DNA of 64,000 bases, from contig NZ_QFNM01000015.1 of assembly GCF_003248455.1 (NCBI RefSeq), forward strand, positions 1-64,000, written 5' to 3'. This document shows positions 26,771 through 34,264 of the stretch, in pieces. The position numbers and the translations under genes were made by a program. This stretch comes from Brevundimonas sp. (GTDB lineage: Bacteria; Pseudomonadota; Alphaproteobacteria; Caulobacterales; Caulobacteraceae). The notes below the pieces were generated by a model. That model saw only the letters and a program-made list of their open reading frames with translations, made no database searches and was not told where the DNA came from. Position 1 is the stretch's first letter. Each line of letters opens with the position of its first letter.

Positions 26771-27076
26771 TCAGCCCAACAGCTGGATCAGCGCCGGCGC
26801 CGCCGTGCGGTTGAACAGCACGCTGAGGAACTGCAGCAGCAGGATCACCACGATGGGCGAGATGTCGATGCCGCCCAGGTTGGGAATGATGCGCCGGAAC
26901 GGCTCCAGCAGGGGGGCGGTGATCCGGTCCAGGAAAGTCCCGACCGAATAGACGAAGCGGTTGCGATAGTTGACCACGTCGAACGCCACCAGCCAGCTCA
27001 GAATGGCCTGGGCGATGATGAGCCAGATCATCAGACTGACGATGGTGTTGATCAACCAGACGATCGCGTAACCCAT
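26771..27076 (-). CDS. YggT family integral membrane protein
   Basis: 101 aa with two hydrophobic hairpins: WLINTIVSLMIWLIIAQAIL and DISPIVVILLLQFLSVLF. The family motif region YSVGTFLDRITAPLLEPFRR sits between them, with IIPNLGGIDISP. YggT proteins are inner-membrane proteins implicated in osmotic tolerance and division-site organisation. It is divergent from the tRNA-Ala gene. Confidence 0.92.
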   Translation of the reverse strand: MGYAIVWLINTIVSLMIWLIIAQAILSWLVAFDVVNYRNRFVYSVGTFLDRITAPLLEPFRRIIPNLGGIDISPIVVILLLQFLSVLFNRTAAPALIQLLG

Positions 27077-27173
27077 GAACCCTGCCTCCTTGCCGGAACG
27101 GCGCTTCTAGCCTGTTCGTCCCCCGCCCGACAACGCCCGTGTCGCCCCTGCGCCGATTGCGCGCACAAGCCCG

Positions 27174-27201
27174 TTGACACCACGGCCGCCCGCCTTCTAT
27201 G
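27174..27201 (+). promoter_or_regulatory. Promoter of the tRNA-Ala gene
   Basis: TTGACA at 27174-27179 is a perfect -35 hexamer; TTCTAT at 27195-27200 (or TCTATG one base on) serves as -10, with a spacer of 15-16 bp. The mature tRNA starts 35 bases downstream. Confidence 0.7.
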
Positions 27202-27235
27202 TCCGCCCTCGCCTGTGAACCCGATCCAGCCGGAC

Positions 27236-27311
<76 letters not shown>

Positions 27312-27422
27312 GGCGTAGAATTCTTCCAGTAAAGACAACAATTTAACGGTAGTTATGGATCTCGCTTCCGGGGTGCAAGCGGAGATCCCAGACTCTGATA
27401 AGCGCTGGATAAGCAGGAAGCG

Positions 27423-28100
27423 ATGACGATCCTATTTGCAGCCGCACTCGAGGACGCGGCGATCCTTGGCTCAGATGGTCGGCGATCGAACCTGACAACC
27501 GGCCAGGTCGAGTCTTTCGATAAGACGTTGCAGATCTCGTCGACTATTGCGGCGGCCAAGTTCGGCTATGGGGGACCCGAAGCCGACGTTGTGTGGGAGC
27601 GCGTAAGAGATCTACCACCTCTGGATCTTGAAGATATCGAAGGGCTATTACCCAAAATTCAGCCCTTAGGCGCCGTGGTGTACGAACAGCAGCGAGCACT
27701 ATTCGCGGCCCGCGGCCAGCCTGACTGGGGAATGACGTTGATCTTCGCTAGCTATGACGAGCGTGGCGCTGGCATTCACTGGATTGATTATCGGGATGGT
27801 GAGGGCAAGCCGAACTCGGCATGGCGTCGCAACAGCGCCACTGAGATGGTGATTGCCAAGGGGCCGCCGGGGTCAGATCGAGTTGCCATCGACGCCATGG
27901 CCAGAAGCCTACGGGACGATCCTACGCACAGCACGGTAGCACCCCGACGCTGGGCGCAAGACGTGGTCAAGGCGGCCGGATCGCTTGGCTCCACGATCGG
28001 CCCCCCGGCGTTCGTGCGTGTCATTTCTGCCGCCGGGCAAATCCACAGCACGATCACTCCACACGAGTTGGTCAGCGACCCAATCCGTTACCACCTTTAG
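27423..28100 (+). CDS. Proteasome-fold Ntn-hydrolase (Anbu/HslV-like), island-encoded
   Basis: 225 aa; ATG 27423 has AGGAAG 6 bases upstream. After Met removal the chain starts with Thr. Counting it as Thr1, Asp17 (ILGSDGRRS) and Lys33 (SFDKTLQI) fall exactly at the catalytic positions of proteasome beta subunits, HslV and Anbu. AAKFGYGGPEADVV then aligns by eye with HslV AGFAGATADAF, and VIAKGPPGSDRVAIDAM with the GSGG loop. There is no propeptide, as in Anbu; the hslV at 2465 has one. No ATPase or unfoldase is nearby. Role in the island unknown; a self-assembling peptidase is an inference. Confidence 0.72.
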   Translation: MTILFAAALEDAAILGSDGRRSNLTTGQVESFDKTLQISSTIAAAKFGYGGPEADVVWERVRDLPPLDLEDIEGLLPKIQPLGAVVYEQQRALFAARGQPDWGMTLIFASYDERGAGIHWIDYRDGEGKPNSAWRRNSATEMVIAKGPPGSDRVAIDAMARSLRDDPTHSTVAPRRWAQDVVKAAGSLGSTIGPPAFVRVISAAGQIHSTITPHELVSDPIRYHL

Positions 28101-28568
28101 TCGCGGCACCCTTGGGGGGCAGGTGGCCCCACTCGCGCGCCAGTTGGGCGGCGGGCTGTCGATCGGGAGCCGCGCTCATGGGGACATTATCGGATCCGTA
28201 CACTGCGAAGCGCGACCGGTTCGCGGGTCCTTCCCCGTCCCCTGAGCAATACGGTCGAGCTGGGCGTGTGCGTTTTCTAGTACGCGGGTTTACAAAACTG
28301 GTTGACGGTTGACCGAGCGGTTGACGTTTCGGATGGGAACGCCGGGAACTCTGGGAACCGAGGCGTATGGAGGCGGCGGGTCAGGACAATCTGCGGTGCC
28401 ATAGTTCCCACTATTCTCTTCTTTAGTGGGAACTAGTGGGAACTATTGTTCGGGCTAAAATCCACGCGCGATGATGCTTCGTCCCCACTTTCAGACGGCG
28501 GGATGTTTTTGTGCGTGTCTAGAAGAATTGGCATGTTCTCCTGCGTATCGGTCGGGTAAGTTTGCGGG
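28101..28568. other. 468-bp noncoding region of the island
   Basis: No supported gene. It contains three GTTGAC words (28301, 28308, 28320) followed by the GGGAAC repeat cluster at 28335-28443. The remainder (28101-28290 and 28450-28568) shows no clear structure. It separates the Ntn-hydrolase from the 360-aa gene and probably carries the latter's promoter or an operator. Confidence 0.55.
28335..28447 (+). repeat. GGGAAC repeat cluster with inverted copy
   Basis: GGGAAC occurs at 28335, 28344 and 28353 with an exact 9-base period, then at 28428 and 28438 inside two tandem TAGTGGGAAC units (10-base period). An inverted copy AGTTCCCACTA (28403-28413) pairs with TAGTGGGAACT (28424-28434), an 11-bp perfect stem with a 10-base loop. 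The helical phasing suggests a multi-site operator or iteron-like array. Confidence 0.75.
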
Positions 28569-29651
28569 ATGTCTCCCGATCCAAATCAGGTGAATCTTCC
28601 AGCTAAACTTCCTGGTCGAGGTGGAGCTTCTGTTGTCGCGCACTGGCAGCCCCTGTTGATACCCACGCAGCCTGCGCCCCGGCCAGTACCCCTGGATGTT
28701 CGTTTCGGGCTGGCGGCGGGGGCGACTAAGCGTCGAATGGAGAAGTTAAGTGCCGGCTTCAAGCCAGCCGGTCAGTTCAACCCTGCTGTGTCGGTCACTG
28801 AGTTCGGAGGCATGGAGTTGCATCAGGAGCTGGATCGACCTTGGGCATATGACGAGCTGCCAGCCATGGCTGAACGAGCTGGCGATCTACTCTCGCGAAC
28901 CGGGTTCGTTCGGGGGTGCGGTCAGCATTTCATCGGACGAGATGTAGACGGCTTGTGGTTCATCTTCGCGGACGAAGACCACGAAGTGTGGCCGGACCGC
29001 GCTTCAGAAGAGGCTCGCGTGGCCTTTGTGCTCGGCTATCCGCCAGAGTTCTTCGATTTGCCTTCAGATCTGCGCGCTGAGGCGGGCGGTCCATATGGCG
29101 CGCTTGCTTGGGCGATCGAGGCGAGCAAGGCGGCCGTTAAGGCACGGCAAATGGCGGCCATATCGCGTAGAATGACTTCACCGGGAGGAGTGCTTGCCGA
29201 TGCCTTCAAGAGCGGCGATCTCGGCGCAGCGAGCCGCCACTTAGAGTGGATGGTAACATCGGCTTCTGCCCAAGCGTGGGAGCAGGGGGCGTTCTTCCGC
29301 GCGGTCCAAGTCAGCGACATCGTGGCCGAAGATCGTAGAGACAGCCACCGAAAGGGGGCGTTCGCCTCAGCTCGATCAGTCGGCCCGAGCAACCTTGCCG
29401 AAGTGCTCCAGCGCTTCATTGCAGATCTTGAATCTGAACTCGCAGAGCCTCCATCCAATACTGACGTTGCCCGCAGGGCGTGGGAGGCAAAGACAGCACG
29501 CGATCCTCGTTTTCACGGTGTGTCCTTGCCCGGTGAAGACGCTCTCATGCGGAAGGTCTCCAAGTTACGGAGGGCGGCGTCCCGCGCAGCGCCAGCGCCT
29601 ACTGCGGATCTCGGCGCCGCCTACATTCGTCTGGTCAGCGACAATAGTTAG
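28569..29651 (+). CDS. Unknown island protein (360 aa)
   Basis: No family recognised. No signal peptide or membrane segment. The N-terminus is Pro-rich; a central segment reads GQHFIGRDVDGLWFIFADED. A helical, Ala-rich middle (GALAWAIEASKAAVKARQM) follows, then a basic C-terminus with TDVARRAWEAKTARDPRF and DALMRKVSKLRRAASRAA that could bind nucleic acid. Starts at ATG 28569 without a strong ribosome-binding site. It lies between the repeat cluster and the tail genes, and codon use is island-like. Confidence 0.7.
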   Translation: MSPDPNQVNLPAKLPGRGGASVVAHWQPLLIPTQPAPRPVPLDVRFGLAAGATKRRMEKLSAGFKPAGQFNPAVSVTEFGGMELHQELDRPWAYDELPAMAERAGDLLSRTGFVRGCGQHFIGRDVDGLWFIFADEDHEVWPDRASEEARVAFVLGYPPEFFDLPSDLRAEAGGPYGALAWAIEASKAAVKARQMAAISRRMTSPGGVLADAFKSGDLGAASRHLEWMVTSASAQAWEQGAFFRAVQVSDIVAEDRRDSHRKGAFASARSVGPSNLAEVLQRFIADLESELAEPPSNTDVARRAWEAKTARDPRFHGVSLPGEDALMRKVSKLRRAASRAAPAPTADLGAAYIRLVSDNS

Positions 29652-29736
29652 GTGCGCCGGCCGAGGTAAGTTCCGCCGTAGTCGTCAACCGCCGTCGCTG
29701 TGATGGTCTCTCCCGCGCAGGTGAACGGAGAGCACG

Positions 29737-30411
29737 ATGAAGGCACGGCATGGGGCGTGGGAGCCAAGGTGGTACCCGATGGCGCCTGGGGTGAGGTGGC
29801 AGCTCGAAGTGCCATCTGGCCTTGTTAAGCTAAGAGTGGCGCGCCAGGTGGCGGACGCTATGCGGCGGATCCACGACCCTGCCGAGCTTCTGGCGATAGA
29901 GCAGGCCCCCGTGTCGGCTGATGGCGTCGCTGGCGACGTCGTGGGCCGCGCCTCGATCATCGCCGCCTGCTTCTACGCCCAGGCTCTTTTACGCGGCTGG
30001 GAAGGAATGGAAGACTCTGTCACCGGCCGGGCGCTGAAGTTCAACGACGCGGCCGACATCCAAAGGGCGCTGATCTACAACGAACCGGGTTCGCCACTGG
30101 TGTTGACCGCCTTCCTGGCCTGGCTGGAAAGCCGCGCTGTCGCGGGACCTGAGTACCGCGCTATGGCCAAGCCGTTGGCGGCGCGGGCTGCCGGCGAGGT
30201 CGTGGAAGTCACTTCCGAAACCTGTCGCCTGTGCTGGTCCATATTCGATAGCTCGCCGGACCTGTGGGTCGCGGGCGTGGGCTTAGACTTCCATAACGCG
30301 CTCCTCACGTTCGAAGATCGTCGGCCGGATCTGGATGGCTACGACATCGGCGCCGCCTATCTCGCGTTTGAAGCGATCGACGAAGGTCGCCGGAGCGTGG
30401 CCCATGGCTGA
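29737..30411 (+). CDS. Phage protein, probable tail assembly chaperone
   Basis: 224 aa, ATG 29737 after CGGAGAG. The N-terminal part ends ALLRGWEGMEDSVTGRALKFNDAADIQRAL, a pattern seen in siphophage tail chaperones (gpG-like W-x-G-x-x-D followed by a filling-in helix). The stop overlaps the start of the tape-measure-like gene by 8 bases, and the chaperone-before-tape-measure order is standard. The C-terminal ~80 residues may be the gpT-like extension read without a frameshift. Function inferred mainly from position. Confidence 0.6.
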   Translation: MKARHGAWEPRWYPMAPGVRWQLEVPSGLVKLRVARQVADAMRRIHDPAELLAIEQAPVSADGVAGDVVGRASIIAACFYAQALLRGWEGMEDSVTGRALKFNDAADIQRALIYNEPGSPLVLTAFLAWLESRAVAGPEYRAMAKPLAARAAGEVVEVTSETCRLCWSIFDSSPDLWVAGVGLDFHNALLTFEDRRPDLDGYDIGAAYLAFEAIDEGRRSVAHG

Positions 30412-31402
30412 TGGCGGCGGCATCAATCTTCGGATCGCCCTGAAGGGCGCCGACGAGGTCAAGGCGGGTCTGCGCAGCATTGGGCCAGAAGGCAGCCGAA
30501 TGGCCAGGGAACTGGATCGCTCGATGCGCCAACCCTCTCGCGCCATCAGCGCTTTGGACAATGTGGTCGCCGGCGCTCGGGGGGAGTTAGCAGCTTTCGC
30601 CGGGCCTTTGGGAGGGCTTGGCCCTGTCGGCATCGCCGCTGGCGCTGGACTGGCTGCCGCAGGTCTGGCCGCTGCTGCGGCGGCTGTGCAGTTCCGGGAG
30701 GCGGCCTCGTGGGCGGCTGGCTTGACGGATGTCGCGGATCGCATCGGCGTCTCTGTGGAGGCGCTTCAAGAGTTGCGCTACAGCGCTGATGAAGCGGGTG
30801 TTCCGATTGAAGCCATGGAGGGTGGGCTAGAGCGGTTGAACGCCAGCCTTGGCGCCCTCCTGACGGGAGTCGGGGACGGCAAGGTGAAGGCTGCTTTTGC
30901 AAAGCTCGGGATCAGCGAAGAGGATCTAAACGGTGTCGATACGGCTGCTGAGCTGCTGCCTATCGTTGCAGACCGACTGAAGGATGTTCAGACGCAGGCC
31001 GAACGCGTTCAGCTGCTGAAGCGGCTCGGTATCGCGGAGCTCGAGCCGATGTTGCGAAATGGCGGCGACGCCTTGCGCGGTTGGGCGGACGCGCGATGCC
31101 TGATCCCGGCTGATGGCTTCTACGAGTTCACCGATGCAGAGCCTGGACAGAAGCGAAAAACCAAGTGGCGGTTTACGATGACGGGCAAGGATTGGTTCTG
31201 GATTGCCGGGATCGTGAAGGATGGGGCATGGGCCATGCTGACAACTGAACCTGGGTCGGACATAGCACCGTATCATGATCGTCAGATCGTCGTGCTGGAT
31301 CAGGCGCGCGGCGTTGGCTGGTTGGACCTCCGGCGTCCGCAGCGCGAGCTGCTGGTGTCGTCGCCAGCCGGCAGGTTCAACGTGGAGAAAGCCTTCCCCT
31401 GA
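30404..31402 (+). CDS. Chimera: N-terminal tail tape-measure protein fused to C-terminal SRAP domain
   Basis: 332 aa from ATG 30404. Residues 1-227 look like the start of a phage tail tape-measure protein: INLRIALKGADEVKAGLRSI, an Ala/Gly-rich hydrophobic helix, then WAAGLTDVADRIGVSVEALQ. From about residue 228 the sequence switches to the C-terminal part of an SRAP protein: ARCLIPADGFYEF, FWIAGIVKDGAWAMLTTEPG, IAPYHDRQIVVL. The SRAP Glu and His are kept, but Cys2, which forms the abasic-site crosslink, is lost. An in-frame deletion joining two genes explains this; probably non-functional as either protein. Confidence 0.82.
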   Translation: MADGGGINLRIALKGADEVKAGLRSIGPEGSRMARELDRSMRQPSRAISALDNVVAGARGELAAFAGPLGGLGPVGIAAGAGLAAAGLAAAAAAVQFREAASWAAGLTDVADRIGVSVEALQELRYSADEAGVPIEAMEGGLERLNASLGALLTGVGDGKVKAAFAKLGISEEDLNGVDTAAELLPIVADRLKDVQTQAERVQLLKRLGIAELEPMLRNGGDALRGWADARCLIPADGFYEFTDAEPGQKRKTKWRFTMTGKDWFWIAGIVKDGAWAMLTTEPGSDIAPYHDRQIVVLDQARGVGWLDLRRPQRELLVSSPAGRFNVEKAFP

Positions 31403-31505
31403 GCGGACGTGCTGTATGTCGGCTATGGGTGGAAAGCGGATCTAAGTGAGTGCAATGCTTCAAGCTATGCAGGCTACGCCGCTGCAACTCACTGGAGGAC
31501 CTGCC

Positions 31506-32264
31506 GTGCGGAAATACCTGATTATCGGAACTGCCGCTTTACTAGCCAACTGCGATCAAGCACCGGAAGTTTCTACGGTGGCTGCTCTACTGCGAGATGG
31601 CCTTCCGGCTGCCTGCTCACATCAGGCGACTCTGGCGGCACTCACTTCCGAAACGAGCGAATATAAGGGTGCCGTAAGCTCCATCACCTTCGCGGGGCGA
31701 GACGCGTCTCTTTCTCAAGTCACGTGCGACGCAACGATAGGGGATGCGTCGATAACCTATCAGGTCAGAGAGAACTTGGCTCTGCCGGGCACTGTCACGG
31801 TAGTCGTCACCCACCCGCCGGCTTCTTCCGTCCCTTCTCCTGCTAACAGCGCTCCACCGGCTCTGCAGCCACGCCCGACGTTGGTATCGGCGCGGGGTCA
31901 CACCTTCAACGTCCCTACCAACTATCCTGCGGCATACTCCCTCTGGCGTCAGCAGACGGCCAGCCTTCCACTTCAGGGCCGTCCTTGGGTTAGATCGCTC
32001 AGCGGGACCGCTGCGGAGGTCAGAAATGTGCGCGTGAACGGTGATGAGTATCTGTATGGGTGGGTCTGCGAGCCCCACAACTGTGGTGGGAACGAAGCCG
32101 TCCTGCTGTTGACTCGCGATCAAGGCAGAGTGGTCGGCCTCGTGCGACTCACCAATGAAAGGCGCGAAATCAACGACTATCGAGTGGGAACGCCAACTGA
32201 GCCGGAAGCCCGCTGTTTACAGTTCTTCCTTGAGGATCGTTCCGACGCCACAACGTGTTTCTGA
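31506..32264 (+). CDS. Ivy-type lysozyme-inhibitor lipoprotein
   Basis: 252 aa from GTG 31506 behind GGAGGA. Lipoprotein signal KYLIIGTAALLANC (lipobox LANC). The first half is a low-complexity-linked domain of unknown type (to about residue 115, Pro-rich linker PPASSVPSPANSAPP). The second half carries the Ivy hallmark: YLYGWVCEPHNCGGNEAVLL, the Cys-x-Pro-His-x-Cys loop that plugs the lysozyme active site, then VVGLVRLTNERR. Predicted periplasmic-facing inhibitor of C-type lysozyme. As island cargo it could protect against host or phage lysozymes. Confidence 0.75.
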   Translation: MRKYLIIGTAALLANCDQAPEVSTVAALLRDGLPAACSHQATLAALTSETSEYKGAVSSITFAGRDASLSQVTCDATIGDASITYQVRENLALPGTVTVVVTHPPASSVPSPANSAPPALQPRPTLVSARGHTFNVPTNYPAAYSLWRQQTASLPLQGRPWVRSLSGTAAEVRNVRVNGDEYLYGWVCEPHNCGGNEAVLLLTRDQGRVVGLVRLTNERREINDYRVGTPTEPEARCLQFFLEDRSDATTCF

Positions 32265-32426
32265 TCCGGATCAACAGTGTAGAGCAGGCGAATAGGGACT
32301 AGCCCGGGTCGTCCGCCTTCTACCTTGTGGCCCGCCGCAGAAGGCGTTGTAGGGCCTTTACGGGTCGTTTTGCGAAATAGGCGTTCGCGTTGAAACTGGA
32401 TGTTCGGCTCGTCCAGCGCTCCCCGA

Positions 32427-32687
32427 TCAGAAGACGATATTATCGCCGAGCGCGCTTGCCACGTCTGAGATCAGGTCGGAGGGACGCAGCCCGAGCGCAT
32501 GTGCGTAGGCGACGAACTCCACGAAATCGAGCCGCCGCCCCTTCGTTTCAACCTTCGCCACGAACGAGTATGGCTTCCCCATCTTCGCCGCCAAGTCTCG
32601 CTGCGAAAGCCCGAGCGACTGACGGCGTTCTACCAAGAGGCTAACCGCCGTCTCGTAGGAGGGGGGCTGAACCCACACTCGTTGCAT
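32427..32687 (-). CDS. XRE-family HTH regulator (86 aa)
   Basis: Helix-turn-helix of Cro/C1 type: LLVERRQSLGLSQRDLAAKM, then GKPYSFVAKVETKGRRLDFV. ATG 32687 has GGGGAAG upstream. Divergently arranged with the HTH gene at 32774 across a short control region, like a phage immunity switch. The C-terminal tail (LGLRPSDLISDVASAL) is short, with no peptidase domain. Confidence 0.85.
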   Translation of the reverse strand: MQRVWVQPPSYETAVSLLVERRQSLGLSQRDLAAKMGKPYSFVAKVETKGRRLDFVEFVAYAHALGLRPSDLISDVASALGDNIVF

Positions 32688-32773
32688 CGTCGCCTTCCCC
32701 TCGTGGAAGGCGTTGGCTAGAGGTCGGCGCGACTGCTTCTATCATGGGAGCGTATGTGGGATTTGGAGCGAGT

Positions 32774-33208
32774 ATGGACACGATCAAACGCAGGGGCGGC
32801 GCTAGGACTGCGCACGGGAAATCGCCGACGCCGCTGTCTGAGTTCTTGGATAGCCGGTGGTCATCGCTGGGCCTGACCAACGCCGAGGCCGCCGATCGCC
32901 TCGGCATGGGGGCACCAAACATGATCAGCATGTGGAGGACCGGACAGACGCCAGTCCCGCTCGCCCGGATCCCTGCTCTGGCAGCGTTGCTCGGTCTCGA
33001 TCCAGCGGAGCTTTATCGCCTATGGCTCGCTCAGCAGCGCGACCGGGATAAGGAAGTTCCGGCTGATTTCGTCGAACTGCTCCAGCGCAGGACCGTCTCG
33101 TCCAATGAGGCGCTGATGATCGACGCCCTACGGCTCGCCACGAAGAACGCCGACCCCGAGTTCAGCCCGGAGCAGATCGGCAGGCTGGTCGCCACGCTTC
33201 AAGGGTGA
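32774..33208 (+). CDS. HTH (Cro/C1-type) regulator (144 aa)
   Basis: ATG 32774 has GGAG 6 bases upstream (an in-frame ATG at 32744 lacks one). The HTH core is SRWSSLGLTNAEAADRLGMG with APNMISMWRTGQTPVPLARI as recognition helix and following segment. ALAALLGLDPAELYRLWLAQ follows, then a helical C-terminus possibly for dimerisation. Divergent from the XRE gene at 32427, and likely autoregulated from the shared 86-base interval. Confidence 0.82.
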   Translation: MDTIKRRGGARTAHGKSPTPLSEFLDSRWSSLGLTNAEAADRLGMGAPNMISMWRTGQTPVPLARIPALAALLGLDPAELYRLWLAQQRDRDKEVPADFVELLQRRTVSSNEALMIDALRLATKNADPEFSPEQIGRLVATLQG

Positions 33209-33296
33209 TGAAGATCGCCAACGTCGAGAGTGTCGAAGCCAGAACCAGCGAGTCCGTGAACAGATAAGGTCGTCCGAAATCAAGCACGGAGCGACT

Positions 33297-33587
33297 ATGA
33301 CGACCTACAACCTCATCACCATGCTCGGAGACCAGGTTTCCGGCATCGAACCGATCGTCTGTGACGTGCAGCAAGACGCCGTTGCGTATTCCTGCGGTGT
33401 CCTGACCGAACGGACGAGGGTTCATGCGGAGATGTATGCGAACCTCGGCGTTCACTGGACGATCGACGAGGGGGAACGTTCACTAGGCGATGCGACAGTT
33501 CCTGCTGATCGTAGGGTTGGCACATGGCGACTGGCCTTCGCCGGGGGTCAACCGAGGCTGGTGTGGGCCGATCACAAACGAAGCTGA
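33297..33587 (+). CDS. Hypothetical island protein (96 aa)
   Basis: ATG 33297 with CGGAGCG upstream. Cytoplasmic-looking, with segments GIEPIVCDVQQDAVAYSCGV, ANLGVHWTIDEGERSLGDAT and a final VGTWRLAFAGGQPRLVWAD. No family recognised. It is the last gene before the attR region. Confidence 0.6.
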   Translation: MTTYNLITMLGDQVSGIEPIVCDVQQDAVAYSCGVLTERTRVHAEMYANLGVHWTIDEGERSLGDATVPADRRVGTWRLAFAGGQPRLVWADHKRS

Positions 33588-33681
33588 CGCTGCTACGCAC
33601 TTCTGCTACGCACACTGCAACAGGCGCTGATCTTTGGTCATTAGCTTTGAACCTTCGCTTAGCGAGGGAGTTTGGTGGAGC

Positions 33682-33704
33682 CTCCCCTCGGCTCCACCAG
33701 GCGT
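33682..33704 (+). repeat. attR: right 23-bp attachment repeat
   Basis: Exact copy of 27294-27316. Here GGCTCCACC (33690-33698) also pairs with GGTGGAGCC (33674-33682) across TCCCCTC, giving a 9-bp inverted repeat, and CTGCTACGCAC occurs twice 13 bases apart (33590-33600, 33603-33613). The inverted repeat suits a tyrosine-recombinase core site; the tandem 11-mers could be arm-type sites. Confidence 0.9.
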
Positions 33705-33745
33705 TTTCTGAGCGATGGGTCAGGGGCGGGGCGGCGCGCGGCGTC

Positions 33746-34123
33746 TCAGCGCAGGGCGACGTAGCCGCGTTCGATCATGCGGCGCAGCGCCTCGTAGGCT
33801 TCGGCCAGTTCGTCGAAGGCGGTGCGGGCCCAGGTCAGGCGGGCGATCTGGTCGGGGGTCGCGGCCGAGCCGGAATGGGCCAGGCGCAGCGATTCCGCCA
33901 CCCATTTGGCGCGGGCGGCGGCGGTCATGACCGCCAGTTTTTGAAGCGAGGCGGCGTCGACCCCGGTCAAGGCCTGGCCGATCACCTCCTTGTTGGCGAC
34001 ATAGGCGGCGTAGTCGATCTGCTCCAGCTGGCCGCGCAGGCGGCGCTGCTCCTGCGGGTCGGCGTCCTGCGGCTCGAAATGATCGCTGTGGCGGCGGACG
34101 CCCGAGGTCATCTTTGTCGACAT
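33746..34123 (-). CDS. Hypothetical protein (125 aa)
   Basis: Starts MSTKMTSGVRRHSDHFEP at ATG 34123. Apparently all helical, with LRGQLEQIDYAAYVANKEV, AVMTAAARAKWVAESLRL and AFDELAEAYEALRRMIERG. Soluble, no known motif. It is the first core-genome gene after attR, divergent from the SDR gene. Confidence 0.75.
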   Translation of the reverse strand: MSTKMTSGVRRHSDHFEPQDADPQEQRRLRGQLEQIDYAAYVANKEVIGQALTGVDAASLQKLAVMTAAARAKWVAESLRLAHSGSAATPDQIARLTWARTAFDELAEAYEALRRMIERGYVALR

Positions 34124-34264
34124 GGGGCTAGGCCCTCCCCGGCCTGTCCCGGCGGCCGTCGCGGGCCGCTCGGGGACAAGGGTTGCGCCGCATCGGTTAA
34201 CGCGCCGTTGCCTCGGCGGGGCGGGCGCCCGATATCGGGATCGCCTTCTTGTTCGGAGACGACG

